Source: Burkholderiaceae bacterium (GTDB lineage Bacteria; Pseudomonadota; Gammaproteobacteria; Burkholderiales; Burkholderiaceae_C). Taken from it: 64,000 bases of DNA. The DNA lies in the NCBI GenBank assembly GCA_017848435.1, contig JAFEHU010000076.1, positions 1 through 64,000 of the forward strand, in the 5' to 3' direction. The notes under the pieces were generated by a model, which saw only the letters and a list, made by a program, of their open reading frames with translations, ran no database searches and had not been told where the DNA came from. Shown in pieces: positions 40,018-50,628 of the stretch (positions are counted from its first letter, which is position 1; every line of letters starts with the position of its first letter). Made by a program: the position numbers and the translations under genes.

Positions 40018-40761
40018 ATGCTTCTCATTCCCGCGATCGACCTGAAAGATGGTCAATGTGTCCGCCTCAAACAGGGCGACATGGACCAATCCACCATCTT
40101 TGCCGACGACCCCGCCGTGATGGCGCGGAGCTGGGTTGACAAGGGCGCGCGCCGCCTGCACCTGGTGGACCTGAATGGCGCCTTTGCCGGCAAGCCCAAG
40201 AACGAGCTGGCGATCAAGAAAATCCTGAAAGCGGTGGGCGGCGAGATCGACGTGCAACTCGGCGGCGGCATCCGCGACCTTGACACCATTGAGCGTTACC
40301 TGGACGCCGGCCTGCGTTACGTCATCATCGGCACCGCCGCGGTGAAGAACCCCGGCTTTTTGCAAGACGCCTGTACCGCGTTTGGCGGCCACATCATCGT
40401 GGGGCTGGACGCCAAAGACGGCAAGGTTGCCACCGACGGCTGGAGCAAACTCACCGGCCACGAGGTGGTGGACCTGGCCAAGAAGTTTGAAGACTACGGT
40501 GTCGAATCCATCATCTACACCGACATCGGCCGCGACGGCATGTTGAGCGGCATCAACATCGAAGCCACCGTCACGCTGGCCCAGGCGCTGACCATCCCGG
40601 TCATCGCTTCCGGCGGGCTGTCCAACATGGCCGACATCGACAAACTCTGCGAGGTCGAGTGGGAAGGCGTTGAGGGCGTGATCTGCGGCCGCGCCATCTA
40701 CACCGGCGACCTCGATTTCGCCGCAGCGCAAACGCGCGCCGACGAATTCAATGCTCGCTAA
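40018..40761 (+). CDS. hisA: Phosphoribosylformimino-5-aminoimidazole carboxamide ribotide isomerase
   Basis: A TIM-barrel isomerase of the fourth histidine step, 247 residues. The catalytic Asp lies in [14 protein letters not shown] and the second acid in [23 protein letters not shown] and [11 protein letters not shown] are phosphate-binding loops. It overlaps hisF by 11 bases. The 56-base gap after hisH shows nothing recognisable. Confidence 0.97.
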   Translation: MLLIPAIDLKDGQCVRLKQGDMDQSTIFADDPAVMARSWVDKGARRLHLVDLNGAFAGKPKNELAIKKILKAVGGEIDVQLGGGIRDLDTIERYLDAGLRYVIIGTAAVKNPGFLQDACTAFGGHIIVGLDAKDGKVATDGWSKLTGHEVVDLAKKFEDYGVESIIYTDIGRDGMLSGINIEATVTLAQALTIPVIASGGLSNMADIDKLCEVEWEGVEGVICGRAIYTGDLDFAAAQTRADEFNAR

Positions 40762-41530
40762 GCGCATCATCCCCTGCCTGGATGTGACCGGGGGGCGCGT
40801 TGTCAAAGGCGTCAATTTCGTTGAACTGCGCGACGCTGGCGACCCGGTGGAAATTGCCGCCCGCTACAACGACCAGGGCGCCGACGAACTGACCTTCCTC
40901 GACATCACCGCCACGTCCGACGGCCGGGATTTGATCCTGCACATCATCGAAGCGGTGGCCTCGCAGGTGTTCATTCCGCTGACAGTGGGCGGCGGCGTGC
41001 GCACGGTGGAAGACGTGCGCCGGCTGCTCAATGCCGGGGCCGACAAGACCAGCTTCAATTCCGCGGCCATTGCCAACCCGCAGGTGATTGCCGATGCCTC
41101 GGCCAAGTACGGCGCGCAGTGCATCGTGGTGGCGATTGACGCCAAGCGCCGCAGCGCCGAAGAAGCCGCCGTTCGCGGCGCCGGCTGGGACGTCTACAGC
41201 CACGGTGGGCGCAAGAACACCGGGCTGGACGCGGTGGCCTGGGCAACCGAAATGGCGCGTTTGGGCGCCGGCGAAATCCTGCTGACCAGCATGGACCGCG
41301 ACGGCACCAAGTCCGGTTTCGACCTGGCGCTGACCCGCGCGGTGAGTGACGCGGTTGGTGTGCCGGTGATCGCCTCTGGCGGTGTCGGCAACCTCGACCA
41401 CCTGGCCGATGGTGTGCAGCAGGGCCATGCCGACGCGGTGCTGGCCGCCAGCATCTTCCACTACGGCGAGTACACCGTGGGCCAGGCCAAGGCCCGCATG
41501 GCCGAGCGCGGCATCCCGGTCCGGCTCTGA
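40751..41530 (+). CDS. hisF: Imidazole glycerol phosphate synthase cyclase subunit HisF
   Basis: A TIM-barrel cyclase of 259 residues that uses ammonia from HisH to make imidazole glycerol phosphate and AICAR. Conserved pieces are [18 protein letters not shown] with the first catalytic Asp, [20 protein letters not shown] and [12 protein letters not shown] with the second Asp. It begins within the last codons of hisA. Confidence 0.97.
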   Translation: MLAKRIIPCLDVTGGRVVKGVNFVELRDAGDPVEIAARYNDQGADELTFLDITATSDGRDLILHIIEAVASQVFIPLTVGGGVRTVEDVRRLLNAGADKTSFNSAAIANPQVIADASAKYGAQCIVVAIDAKRRSAEEAAVRGAGWDVYSHGGRKNTGLDAVAWATEMARLGAGEILLTSMDRDGTKSGFDLALTRAVSDAVGVPVIASGGVGNLDHLADGVQQGHADAVLAASIFHYGEYTVGQAKARMAERGIPVRL

Positions 41531-41558
41531 GGCGCTGAATTTCACCGACAATCCGCAC

Positions 41559-41948
41559 ATGGATTGGCTTGATCAAATCAGTTGGGACGCGCAGGGCCTG
41601 GTGCCCGCCATTGCGCAAGAGCAGGGCAGCAACGACGTGTTGATGTTCGCCTGGATGAACCGCGAAGCGCTGCAAAAGACCGCCGAGCTGGGCCGTGCGG
41701 TGTACTTCAGCCGCTCGCGCAACAAGCTGTGGTTCAAGGGCGAAGAATCGGGCCACGTGCAAACGGTGCACGAGATCCGCCTCGACTGCGACAACGACGT
41801 GGTGCTGCTGAAGGTCACCCAACTCGGCCACGAGCCCGGCATTGCCTGCCACACTGGCCGCCACAGCTGTTTTTTCAGTGTCTACAAAGACGGTGCCTGG
41901 CACGCGACAGACCCGGTCTTGAAAGACCCCGAATCGATCTACAAATAA
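41559..41948 (+). CDS. hisI: Phosphoribosyl-AMP cyclohydrolase
   Basis: Hydrolyses the adenine ring of phosphoribosyl-AMP. It has 129 residues and is the single-domain form, with HisE as a separate gene. The zinc and catalytic residues are in [12 protein letters not shown] and [11 protein letters not shown] use the ATG at 41559 ([17 protein letters not shown]), which matches the family N-terminus. Confidence 0.96.
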   Translation: MDWLDQISWDAQGLVPAIAQEQGSNDVLMFAWMNREALQKTAELGRAVYFSRSRNKLWFKGEESGHVQTVHEIRLDCDNDVVLLKVTQLGHEPGIACHTGRHSCFFSVYKDGAWHATDPVLKDPESIYK

Positions 41949-41952
41949 AACG

Positions 41953-42339
41953 ATGCATTCCACCGACGCCCTGGCCCGCCTGGCCGCCACCATTGAAAGC
42001 CGCAAACCTGCCAACGGGGGCGATGCGGGCACGAGCTATGTGGCCCGCCTGTTGGCCAAAGGCCCAGATGCCTTTCTGAAAAAAATCGGCGAGGAAGCGA
42101 CCGAAACCGTGATGGCCGCCAAGGACGTGGACGCAGGGGCCGACAAATCCAAGCTGGTTTACGAGGTGGCCGACCTGTGGTTCCATTCGATGATCGCGCT
42201 GGCCCACTATGGCCTGACGCCTGCCGATGTGGTGGCCGAACTGGTGCGCCGCGAAGGCACCAGCGGCATTGAAGAAAAGGCCCTGCGCAAGGCCGAGGCC
42301 CGGGCACAAGACGACAACCGTTCCAAGGAGTCTCCATGA
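41953..42339 (+). CDS. hisE: Phosphoribosyl-ATP pyrophosphatase
   Basis: The second histidine step. The 128 residues contain [16 protein letters not shown] and [16 protein letters not shown], the helical MazG-like metal-binding motifs. It lies four bases after hisI and its stop overlaps the DUF4870 gene by four bases, placing that gene at the end of the his transcription unit. The C-terminus is charged and probably flexible. Confidence 0.95.
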   Translation: MHSTDALARLAATIESRKPANGGDAGTSYVARLLAKGPDAFLKKIGEEATETVMAAKDVDAGADKSKLVYEVADLWFHSMIALAHYGLTPADVVAELVRREGTSGIEEKALRKAEARAQDDNRSKESP

Positions 42340-42704
42340 CCCACACCGACGTGGTTGACGCAACCCCCGGCAAAACCGCCCAAGAACTGGACAGCCTGCG
42401 CCAGCTCACGCTCATCATCTACATCCTGAGCGCGGCCGGTTGGGCCACCGGTGGCTTCACCTCCATCGTGGCGATCATCATCAACTACGTGAAGCGGGAC
42501 GACACCGAAGGCACGTTGTACCGCAGCCACTTCAGCTGGCAGATCCGCACCTTCTGGTGGTCGCTGGGCTGGTCGGTGCTGGCCTTCATCACGCTGATCG
42601 TGGGCGTGGGCTTCATTGTGTTCATCGCGGTCGGCATCTGGTCCATCTACCGCATCGTCCGCGGCCTGCTGAACTGGAACGACCGCAAACCCATGCCCGT
42701 CTGA
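42336..42704 (+). CDS. DUF4870-family membrane protein
   Basis: A 122-residue membrane protein of unknown function: two or three helices (about residues 24-50, 70-90 and 90-108), with the family pattern [38 protein letters not shown] and [13 protein letters not shown]. It is translationally coupled to hisE (ATGA). Its position next to his genes is conserved in relatives, but no link to histidine synthesis is known to me. Confidence 0.85.
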   Translation: MTHTDVVDATPGKTAQELDSLRQLTLIIYILSAAGWATGGFTSIVAIIINYVKRDDTEGTLYRSHFSWQIRTFWWSLGWSVLAFITLIVGVGFIVFIAVGIWSIYRIVRGLLNWNDRKPMPV

Positions 42705-42714
42705 AGGAACCCCC

Positions 42715-43068
42715 GTGAGCGACAACTGTATTTTCTGCAAGATCGTCGAAGGAAAAATCCCGTCGCGCAAAGTCTATGAAGACGACGAAATTTTGGCCTT
42801 TCACGACGTCAACCCGTGGGCGCCGGTGCACTTTCTGATGGTGCCCAAGGCGCACATCCCGTCCATGGCCCATGTCGGGCCGGAACACGCTGGCCTGCTG
42901 GGCCGCATGATGGCGCTGGCACCGAAGCTGGCGGCGCAGGAAGGCTGCCGGCCTTACCCGGAAGGCGGTTTTCGCATCGTCACCAACACCGGTGCCGAAG
43001 GCGGTCAGGAAGTGCACCACCTGCACATCCACGTGATGGGTGGCCCCCGCCCCTGGCTGCGCGGCTGA
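42715..43068 (+). CDS. HIT family protein (HinT-like)
   Basis: A histidine-triad nucleotide-binding protein of 117 residues, probably a purine nucleoside phosphoramidase. The HIT motif is HHLHIHVMGG near the C-terminus, and the N-terminal CIFCKIVEGKIPSRKVYEDD is typical of HinT. The start is GTG at 42715, with GGAAC seven bases upstream. It lies ten bases after the DUF4870 gene. Confidence 0.95.
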   Translation: MSDNCIFCKIVEGKIPSRKVYEDDEILAFHDVNPWAPVHFLMVPKAHIPSMAHVGPEHAGLLGRMMALAPKLAAQEGCRPYPEGGFRIVTNTGAEGGQEVHHLHIHVMGGPRPWLRG

Positions 43069-43143
43069 GGGCCGGTACGGCTGTTTTGCCGCTTTGTTGG
43101 GGTTAATCTCGCGCAGTTTTCATGCGGCCGACTTTCTGCCCTC

Positions 43144-43149
43144 TAAAAT
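43144..43149 (+). promoter_or_regulatory. -10 box of tatABC
   Basis: TAAAAT (5 of 6) lies 24 bases before the tatA ATG, leaving room for a short leader with the SD TAGGAGAG. No clear -35 is visible. The 104-base gap after the HIT gene otherwise shows nothing recognisable. Confidence 0.5.
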
Positions 43150-43172
43150 CCAATAATTCTTAGGAGAGACAA

Positions 43173-43415
43173 ATGGGTTCATTTTCGATCTGGCACTGGC
43201 TCATCGTACTGGTCATCATCGTGCTGATCTTCGGAACGAAGAAGCTGAAGAACATGGGCAGCGACCTGGGTGGTGCTGTCAAGGGCTTCAAGGACGGCAT
43301 GAAAGACGGCTCGGCCGGCGCCGACGACAAGGCGGCCGAATCGCCAGCCAAGGTGACCACCAACGCCACCGCCGCGAACAACACCATCGACGTCGAGTCC
43401 AAGACCAAGTCCTGA
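43173..43415 (+). CDS. tatA: Twin-arginine translocase subunit TatA
   Basis: The pore-forming Tat subunit, 80 residues: one N-terminal helix ([20 protein letters not shown]), an amphipathic helix with [20 protein letters not shown] and a disordered charged tail. The FGTKKL motif at the hinge is conserved. A strong SD (AGGAGAG) precedes the ATG. MsrP (4400-5398) and the Rieske protein (48581-49177) are likely Tat clients. Confidence 0.96.
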   Translation: MGSFSIWHWLIVLVIIVLIFGTKKLKNMGSDLGGAVKGFKDGMKDGSAGADDKAAESPAKVTTNATAANNTIDVESKTKS

Positions 43416-43429
43416 ACGGGTAATTGCCT

Positions 43430-43936
43430 GTGATTGACCTCGGCATTTCCAAGATGGCGCTGATCGGCGCGGTGGCATTGATTGTCATCGGGCCGGAAAA
43501 GCTGCCACGTGTGGCGCGCACCCTCGGCACCCTGATGGGCAAGGCGCAGCGCTACATTGCCGATGTCAAGGCCGAGGTCGGCCGCTCGATCGAGCTGGAC
43601 GAGCTGAAAAAGATGAAGGAAACCATGGAAGGTGCAGCGCGCGACGTTGAGTCGTCCGTGCAGGCCGGTACCCAGGACCTGAAGCAGCAGCTCGACGCCA
43701 TCGGTGGTGAAATGGGTGAAGACGGTGTCTGGAAGAGCACCATCGTGGAGCCCGAATTACAGACCGAGCTGTACTACAAAGACGAAATCAACGCCATTGC
43801 GTACAAGCACCCGAACAAGAAATGGCGGACCAAGCTGGGCGCCACGCCGCAGTGGTACAAGGCCCGCAACGGTGTGCGCACCCGCGCACTCTCGGGCGCT
43901 GCCCGGGTGGCCCGCTACCGCCCCAAGCCACTTTGA
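43430..43936 (+). CDS. tatB: Twin-arginine translocase subunit TatB
   Basis: Works with TatC in twin-arginine signal recognition. It has 168 residues: [26 protein letters not shown] as the N-terminal helix region (landmarks), then a long amphipathic helix ([20 protein letters not shown]) and a variable tail. I use the GTG at 43430, matching MID starts of the family, over a TTG at 43424. tatC follows after 53 bases. Confidence 0.95.
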   Translation: MIDLGISKMALIGAVALIVIGPEKLPRVARTLGTLMGKAQRYIADVKAEVGRSIELDELKKMKETMEGAARDVESSVQAGTQDLKQQLDAIGGEMGEDGVWKSTIVEPELQTELYYKDEINAIAYKHPNKKWRTKLGATPQWYKARNGVRTRALSGAARVARYRPKPL

Positions 43937-43989
43937 CCGCGCCATGCGCCTGAGGCCGCCCCACGGCGCCGTTGCCTACGATTGCCCAC

Positions 43990-44781
43990 ATGGCCGACCC
44001 TAACGAACCCAAAGACGAACTCGCTGGTTCTGAACAGCCTTTTGTCCAGCACCTGTTTGAGCTGCGTGACCGCCTGGTGCGGGCCATGCTGGCGATTGCC
44101 GTCATGGCGGCCGTGTTTGGCATCTACCCCGGCCCGGCCGCGCTGTACGACATCCTGGCCGCGCCGCTGACCGCGACGCTGCCTCAAGGCGCGACGCTGA
44201 TCGCCACCTCGGTCATCTCGCCGTTTGTGGTGCCACTCAAGATCTTGCTGATGACGGCGTTTCTGGCTGCGTTGCCGGTGGTGCTGTACCAGCTCTGGGC
44301 CTTTGTGGCGCCGGGTCTGTACTCGCACGAGAAAAAGCTGGTGTTGCCGCTGGTGGTGTCCAGCACACTGCTGTTCTTCATTGGTGTGGCGTTTTGCTAC
44401 TACTTCGTCTTCGGGCAGGTGTTCAAGTTCATCCAGAGCTTTGCGCCCAAGAGCATCACCGCCGCGCCAGACATCGAGGCCTACCTCAGCTTCGTGCTGA
44501 CCATGTTCCTGGCCTTTGGCATGGCGTTCGAGGTGCCGATTGTGGTGATCGTGCTGGCGCGCATGAACATCGTGCCGATCCAGAAACTGAAGGATTTCCG
44601 CAGCTACTTCGTGGTGCTGGCCTTCATCATTGCCGCCATCATCACGCCGCCGGACGTGGTGTCCCAACTGGCGCTGGCAATCCCGATGTGTATCCTGTAC
44701 GAGGTGGGCATCTGGGCTGCACAGATCTTCATCAAGCACACCCAGGCCCCTGGCGAGGCTGCCGACGCCCCCAAACCCTGA
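43990..44781 (+). CDS. tatC: Twin-arginine translocase subunit TatC
   Basis: The core receptor for twin-arginine signals, with six membrane helices in 263 residues. The N-terminal FVQHLFELRDRLVRA and the loops YQLWAFVAPGLYSHEKK and SFVLTMFLAFGMAFEVPIV are the family hallmarks; the conserved Glu in the last is functionally important in E. coli TatC. I use the ATG at 43990 (MADPNEPKDEL). A dispersed repeat begins 15 bases after the stop. Confidence 0.96.
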   Translation: MADPNEPKDELAGSEQPFVQHLFELRDRLVRAMLAIAVMAAVFGIYPGPAALYDILAAPLTATLPQGATLIATSVISPFVVPLKILLMTAFLAALPVVLYQLWAFVAPGLYSHEKKLVLPLVVSSTLLFFIGVAFCYYFVFGQVFKFIQSFAPKSITAAPDIEAYLSFVLTMFLAFGMAFEVPIVVIVLARMNIVPIQKLKDFRSYFVVLAFIIAAIITPPDVVSQLALAIPMCILYEVGIWAAQIFIKHTQAPGEAADAPKP

Positions 44782-44795
44782 TTTCCTGGTTTTTT

Positions 44796-44855
44796 CAAGC
44801 CCAATATGGCTTGAGCCCTAGTGGAATCTGGCGGTTTAGCTATTAAAAAGTGAGC
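44796..44855 (+). repeat. Dispersed 60-bp element, copy E
   Basis: A full-length copy in the gap between convergent tatC and the HtrA-type protease gene: CAAGCCCAATATGGC, GAGCCCTAGTGGAATCTGGC, TTTAGCTATTAAAAAGTGAGC (shown in parts). It is one of the better copies for building the consensus. Confidence 0.8.
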
Positions 44856-44889
44856 AACAGGACGTGGGGTTGCAGCGGCAACTCTCCGT

Positions 44890-46032
<1,143 letters not shown>

Positions 46033-46171
46033 GCCGACTTTCGGGTTGGCGCGCCCGCCACATCGGTGTGGCGCAGCGCGTGAAGCGAAATTGTAGGCGG
46101 TGCTTGCCCCATGCAAGGGGGTGACGCGGCCATTTCACAGACAATGCGCACTGGAGTTCTTTCAAACACCC

Positions 46172-46927
46172 ATGACCGACCGCCACCACCTGCTGCAGGC
46201 CTTTGACGCCCTGCTCGAACCCGCCCGCTTCCGCGACTACGGCCCCAACGGCCTGCAGGTCGAGGGCCAGGCCGAGGTGCGCCACATCGTCTCGGGGGTG
46301 ACCGCCAGCCGCGCGCTGATCGAGGCCGCCATTGCCGCACAGGCGGACGCCATCTTTGTCCACCACGGCCTGTTCTGGCGCGGCCACGACGGCCGCGTCA
46401 CCGGCTGGATGAAGCAGCGCCTGGCCCTGCTGCTGGCGCACGACATCAACCTGTTCGCTTACCACCTGCCGCTGGACGCGCACGCCGAATTCGGCAACAA
46501 CGCCCAGTTGGGGCGCGTGCTCGGGCTCACACCAGACACCCGGTTTGGCGAGCAGGAGCTGGGGTGCCTGGGCGTACCCGCCTGCGGCGCGTTCGCCAAT
46601 GCCGAGGCCCTCGCCGAGCACACCGCCGCCGCGCTGTGCCGGCAGGTCACCTGCGTGGGGGCCGGTCCCGGTGCCATCCGCCGGGTGGCCTGGTGCACCG
46701 GTGGTGCGCAAAGCTATTTCGAGGCCGCCATTGCCGCCGGGGCCGACGCCTTCATCACCGGTGAAATCTCTGAACCCCAGGCCCATTACGCCCGCGAAAT
46801 GGGCGTCGCCTACCTGGCCTGCGGCCACCACGCGACCGAGCGCTACGGCGCCCCTGCGGTGGCTGGCCATGTGGCGGCGCAGCTGGGCCTGTCGCACCAG
46901 TTCATCGACATCGACAACCCCGCATAG
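46172..46927 (+). CDS. NIF3-like dinuclear metal centre protein (YbgI/DUF34)
   Basis: A 251-residue member of the Nif3/YbgI family, which folds around a dinuclear metal site; the E. coli homologue resembles a GTP cyclohydrolase I type 2 annotation, but the cellular role is unsettled. Metal ligands are likely in DAIFVHHGLFW, YHLPLDAHAEFGNN and CGHHATERYG. It is divergent from the protease gene. I use the ATG at 46172, where the protein homology begins. Confidence 0.9.
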   Translation: MTDRHHLLQAFDALLEPARFRDYGPNGLQVEGQAEVRHIVSGVTASRALIEAAIAAQADAIFVHHGLFWRGHDGRVTGWMKQRLALLLAHDINLFAYHLPLDAHAEFGNNAQLGRVLGLTPDTRFGEQELGCLGVPACGAFANAEALAEHTAAALCRQVTCVGAGPGAIRRVAWCTGGAQSYFEAAIAAGADAFITGEISEPQAHYAREMGVAYLACGHHATERYGAPAVAGHVAAQLGLSHQFIDIDNPA

Positions 46928-46965
46928 GACATGACCTCCACGTTGCTTGCTGCTGGTCTGCGTCG

Positions 46966-47994
46966 ATGAGTGCAGGCATGATCGCCATCACGCCGGGCGA
47001 CCCCGCTGGCATTGGCCCCGAAATCGTCGCCAAAGCCTTTCGCGACGCGCCAGACCTCCTGCGTGGCTGTTTTGTGGCGGGCGACGTCGCGGTGATGCGC
47101 CGCGGTGCCGCCTGCACCGCCGGTGCAGGCCGGGTGTCATTGCCCGTTTGCCAGATCATGTCGCCGGCAGAGGCATGGCGCGCCCCTCCGCGCTGCGTGC
47201 CGGTGCTGCAGGTGGTGCCTGCCTTGATGCCAGACCAGTTGCCGGCTTTCAGCCGGGTGCAATCGGCTGCAGGAGCGCATGCCGCCGCCACCGTGCGCTG
47301 GGCCGCCAATGCCACGCTGCGTGGCGACGTGGCCGCCATGGTGACCGCACCCCTGCACAAGGCCGCATTGGCCGCTGCTGGCGAGACTTTCCCGGGGCAC
47401 ACCGAGCTGCTGCAGGCCGAGGCCGCCGCATTTGCGGGGCGGCCAGTGAGCGAGATGCCGGTGCGCATGATGTTGGCCAACCCCGAGCTGCGTACCGTGC
47501 TGGTGAGCATCCATGTGTCGCTGCGCCAGGCGATTGACGCGGTGACGCGCACCAACGTGCTGCAGACGCTGCACATCACCCACGCCGCGCTGAGCGCCGT
47601 GTTGCGCCGCGCACCGAGGATCGCGGTGGCCGGGCTGAACCCCCATGCAGGCGAGGATGGTTTGTTCGGATCGGAAGAGCGCGACGCCATCGCCCCGGCG
47701 GTGGCCGATGCGCAGGCGGCGGGTCTGCAGGTCAGCGGCCCCTATGCCCCTGACACCGTGTTCATGCGCGCCCGGCAAGGCGAGTTCGACGTGGTGGTGG
47801 CGATGTACCACGACCAGGGCTTGATCCCGGTCAAGTACCTGGGGGTGGAGCAGGGTGTGAATGTCACGCTTGGGTTGCCGCTGGTGCGCACCAGCCCGGA
47901 CCACGGCACCGCGTTTGACATCGCTGGCACCGGTACCGCCGACGCCGCCAGCCTGGTGGCTGCCGTGCAGATGGCCCGTGCGATGTGCGCCTGA
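46966..47994 (+). CDS. pdxA: 4-hydroxythreonine-4-phosphate dehydrogenase
   Basis: An enzyme of pyridoxal 5'-phosphate synthesis (DXP-dependent route). The 342 residues contain ITPGDPAGIGPEI, the metal-binding NPHAGEDGLFGSEE and MYHDQGLIPVK, and RTSPDHGTAFDIAGTG at the end. The ATG at 46966 is 38 bases after the NIF3 gene; an alternative at 46978 removes four residues. In many proteobacteria pdxA follows surA and precedes ksgA; here neither is present. Confidence 0.95.
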   Translation: MSAGMIAITPGDPAGIGPEIVAKAFRDAPDLLRGCFVAGDVAVMRRGAACTAGAGRVSLPVCQIMSPAEAWRAPPRCVPVLQVVPALMPDQLPAFSRVQSAAGAHAAATVRWAANATLRGDVAAMVTAPLHKAALAAAGETFPGHTELLQAEAAAFAGRPVSEMPVRMMLANPELRTVLVSIHVSLRQAIDAVTRTNVLQTLHITHAALSAVLRRAPRIAVAGLNPHAGEDGLFGSEERDAIAPAVADAQAAGLQVSGPYAPDTVFMRARQGEFDVVVAMYHDQGLIPVKYLGVEQGVNVTLGLPLVRTSPDHGTAFDIAGTGTADAASLVAAVQMARAMCA

Positions 47995-48007
47995 CGGGGG
48001 CGTCGGC

Positions 48008-48436
48008 TTATTTTTTCAGGTTGTCGCGGATTTCGCGCAGCAGCAAGATGTCTTCCGGGGTCGCGGCAGGCGCTGGCGCTTCTGCCGGGGCCTCGCGCTT
48101 CAGCCGGTTGATCTGCTTGACCATCAGGAAAATGATGAAGGCCAGAATCAGGAAGTTCACCGCCACGGTGATGAAATTGCCATAGGCAAACACCGGTACA
48201 CCGGCCTTCTTCAGCGCGTCGAGTGTCATGGCCGTGCCGGTGGGCACGGCTCCGAGCACCACAAACAGGTTGGAAAAATCCAGCTTGCCAATCACGCTGC
48301 CCACCAGCGGCAAAATCAGGTCGCTCACCACCGAGTCCACAATCTTGCCGAATGCAGCGCCGATGATGACGCCCACCGCCAGGTCCACCACGTTGCCCTT
48401 GATTGCAAATGCCTTGAACTCGTCCAGCATGCTCAT
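48008..48436 (-). CDS. mscL: Large-conductance mechanosensitive channel MscL
   Basis: A pentameric inner-membrane safety valve opening under osmotic downshock. The 142 residues include [30 protein letters not shown] (shown as landmark parts: N-terminal helix and first membrane helix), a periplasmic loop, a second helix ([20 protein letters not shown]) and a C-terminal helix ([13 protein letters not shown]). I use the ATG at 48434-48436, preceded by the SD GGGGAG. Confidence 0.95.
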   Translation of the reverse strand: MSMLDEFKAFAIKGNVVDLAVGVIIGAAFGKIVDSVVSDLILPLVGSVIGKLDFSNLFVVLGAVPTGTAMTLDALKKAGVPVFAYGNFITVAVNFLILAFIIFLMVKQINRLKREAPAEAPAPAATPEDILLLREIRDNLKK

Positions 48437-48467
48437 TGTCTGCTCCCCGGTGTGTTTTGGAGGCGCC

Positions 48468-48495
48468 AGTATTCCCAACTGGCTCACTGTGTCAA
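48468..48495 (-). promoter_or_regulatory. Promoter of mscL
   Basis: On the minus strand TTGACA (48490-48495, perfect) and AATACT (48468-48473, 4 of 6) are separated by 16 bases. The predicted start leaves about 25 bases of leader before the mscL ATG. Confidence 0.55.
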
Positions 48496-48509
48496 GGGGC
48501 AAGTGGTAT

Positions 48510-48539
48510 TTGAATTGCCCCCACGCGCTCAGCTAGAAT
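48510..48539 (+). promoter_or_regulatory. Promoter of petABC
   Basis: TTGAAT (48510-48515, 4 of 6) and TAGAAT (48534-48539, 5 of 6) are separated by 18 bases. The predicted leader before petA is about 35 bases. Its -35 lies 14 bases from the divergent mscL -35, so the two may influence each other. Confidence 0.6.
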
Positions 48540-48580
48540 CTCGGGTTGACCCTTATTCAAATTCGAGCATAGAGAATCCC

Positions 48581-49177
48581 ATGAGCAGCACCCCAGTTGA
48601 TAACAGCAAACGGACATGGTTGATTGCTTCCACGTGCGCCGGCGCGGCCGGCGGTCTGGCGGTGGCCGTACCCTTCGTCAGCACTTTCCAGCCGTCCGAA
48701 CGTGCAAAAGCCGCTGGTGCGGCGGTTGAAGTGGATATTTCCGCTTTGAAACCGGGTGAAAAGCTCACGGTCGAGTGGCGCGGCAAGCCGGTGTGGATCA
48801 TGAAGCGCACACCCGAGCAGCTGGGGTCGCTGGCCAAGACCGAGGCCCAGCTGGCCGATCCAAATTCCGACCGCAAGACCTACCCAACGCCTGCCTACGC
48901 CAAAAATCAGCACCGTTCGATCAAGCCGGACGTGTTTGTGGGCGTGGGCATCTGCTCGCACCTCGGCTGCTCGCCGTCCGACAAATTCCAGCCCGGCGCC
49001 CAGGCCTCCTTGCCCGACGACTGGCAAGGTGGTTTCCTGTGCCCCTGCCATGGCTCCACCTTCGACATGGCCGGCCGTGTTTTCAAGAACAAGCCAGCGC
49101 CCGACAACCTGGAAGTGCCACCCCACATGTATTTGTCTGACAACCGCCTGCTGATTGGCGAAGACAAGCAAGCCTGA
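48581..49177 (+). CDS. petA: Ubiquinol-cytochrome c reductase Rieske iron-sulfur subunit
   Basis: The 2Fe-2S subunit of the cytochrome bc1 complex, 198 residues. A Tat-like N-terminus (NSKRTWLIASTCAGAAGG) anchors the protein by one helix. The cluster ligands are in CSHLGC (Cys125, His127) and CPCHGS (Cys154, His157), with the disulfide Cys130-Cys156. The signal has Lys-Arg in place of Arg-Arg, so Tat export is likely but by a variant motif. It leads petABC. Confidence 0.96.
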   Translation: MSSTPVDNSKRTWLIASTCAGAAGGLAVAVPFVSTFQPSERAKAAGAAVEVDISALKPGEKLTVEWRGKPVWIMKRTPEQLGSLAKTEAQLADPNSDRKTYPTPAYAKNQHRSIKPDVFVGVGICSHLGCSPSDKFQPGAQASLPDDWQGGFLCPCHGSTFDMAGRVFKNKPAPDNLEVPPHMYLSDNRLLIGEDKQA

Positions 49178-49200
49178 CACCGTTCACCTTAGAGCACACC

Positions 49201-50610
49201 ATGGCTGAATTCAAAACCATCTCCCCGAACGCCAGCGCTGGCGAAAAACTGCTGAACTGGGTGGACAACCGTTTCCCCGCCAGCAAGCTGTACAAGGAAC
49301 ACCTGTCCGAGTACTACGCACCCAAGAACTTCAATTTCTGGTATTTCTTTGGCTCGCTGGCCCTGCTGGTGCTGGTGATCCAGATCGTCACCGGCATCTT
49401 CCTGGTCATGCACTACAAGCCAGATGCGGCCACCGCGTTTGCCTCCGTTGAGTACATCATGCGCGACGTGCCCTGGGGCTGGCTGGTGCGTTACATGCAC
49501 TCCACCGGCGCCTCGGCTTTCTTTGTGGTGGTCTACCTGCACATGTTCCGTGGGCTGCTCTACGGTAGCTACCGCAAGCCACGTGAACTGGTTTGGGTGT
49601 TCGGCTGCGCGATTTTCCTGTGCCTGATGGCCGAAGCCTTCATGGGCTACCTCCTGCCTTGGGGCCAAATGAGCTACTGGGGTGCCCAGGTGATCGTCAA
49701 CCTGTTCTCTGCCATTCCATTCGTTGGTCCTGACCTCGCGTTGCTGATCCGCGGCGATTACGTGGTTGGTGACGCCACCCTGAACCGCTTCTTCAGCTTC
49801 CACGTCATTGCCGTGCCACTGGTGCTGCTGGGTCTGGTGGCTGCGCACATCATCGCGTTGCACGAAGTCGGCTCCAACAACCCGGACGGTGTTGAAATCA
49901 AGGGCCCCAAAGCCCCCAAAGACGCCAACGGCCACCCGCTCGACGGCATCCCGTTCCACCCGTACTACACGGTGCACGACATCCTCGGCGTCAGTGTGTT
50001 CCTGATGGCTTTCAGCGCCGTGATCTTCTTTGCGCCAACTCTTGGCGGCTACTTCCTGGAGTTCAACAACTTCATTCCGGCCGACCCGTTGAAGACGCCT
50101 GCACACATTGCGCCGGTCTGGTATTTCACACCGTACTACTCGGTGCTGCGTGCCATCACCACCGAGATGATGTACGCCTTGATCGCCTGTGTGGTGGCCG
50201 GAGCTGCCCTGGGCGTGCTGAAAACCAAACTGTCGGGTTTGTTCAAGGGGGCCATCGTGGCCGCTGCGGTCGGCCTCGTGCTGTGCATGTTGGCCATTGA
50301 CGCGAAATTTTGGGGCGTGGTCGGCATGGGCGGCGCCGTGGTCATCCTGTTCTTCCTGCCCTGGCTGGACAACAGCCCGGTCAAGTCGATCCGCTACCGC
50401 CCCGACTGGCACAAGTACCTGTACGGCATTTTCGTGATCAACTTTTTCGTGCTCGGTTACCTGGGTGTACAAGCGCCGTCGGCGATTGGCGAGCGGGTTT
50501 CGCAGGTGGGCACGCTGTTTTACTTTGGCTTCTTTCTGCTGATGCCATGGTGGAGCCGCCTGGGCGAGTTCAAAACGGTGCCAGACCGTGTCACCTTTGC
50601 CGCGCACTGA
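49201..50610 (+). CDS. petB: Ubiquinol-cytochrome c reductase cytochrome b subunit
   Basis: The dihaem quinol-oxidising core of bc1, 469 residues with about eight to nine helices. Haem histidines lie in RYMHSTGASAFFVVVYLHMF and SFHVIAVPLVLLGLVAAHII. The ef-loop motif, PEWY in mitochondria, is PVWY here (residues 305-308), a variant known from some bacteria, so the proton-accepting Glu must be elsewhere. It is 24 bases after petA and 18 before petC. A C-terminal extension with two or three extra helices makes it longer than mitochondrial cytochrome b. Confidence 0.96.
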   Translation: MAEFKTISPNASAGEKLLNWVDNRFPASKLYKEHLSEYYAPKNFNFWYFFGSLALLVLVIQIVTGIFLVMHYKPDAATAFASVEYIMRDVPWGWLVRYMHSTGASAFFVVVYLHMFRGLLYGSYRKPRELVWVFGCAIFLCLMAEAFMGYLLPWGQMSYWGAQVIVNLFSAIPFVGPDLALLIRGDYVVGDATLNRFFSFHVIAVPLVLLGLVAAHIIALHEVGSNNPDGVEIKGPKAPKDANGHPLDGIPFHPYYTVHDILGVSVFLMAFSAVIFFAPTLGGYFLEFNNFIPADPLKTPAHIAPVWYFTPYYSVLRAITTEMMYALIACVVAGAALGVLKTKLSGLFKGAIVAAAVGLVLCMLAIDAKFWGVVGMGGAVVILFFLPWLDNSPVKSIRYRPDWHKYLYGIFVINFFVLGYLGVQAPSAIGERVSQVGTLFYFGFFLLMPWWSRLGEFKTVPDRVTFAAH

Positions 50611-50628
50611 TGGGTCGGAGTTAAAAAA

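Noticed and set aside
46033-46171. A possible promoter in the protease/NIF3 divergent gap
   Set aside because: GACAAT at about 46140 resembles a -10 but no -35 at suitable spacing is present, so I did not list it.
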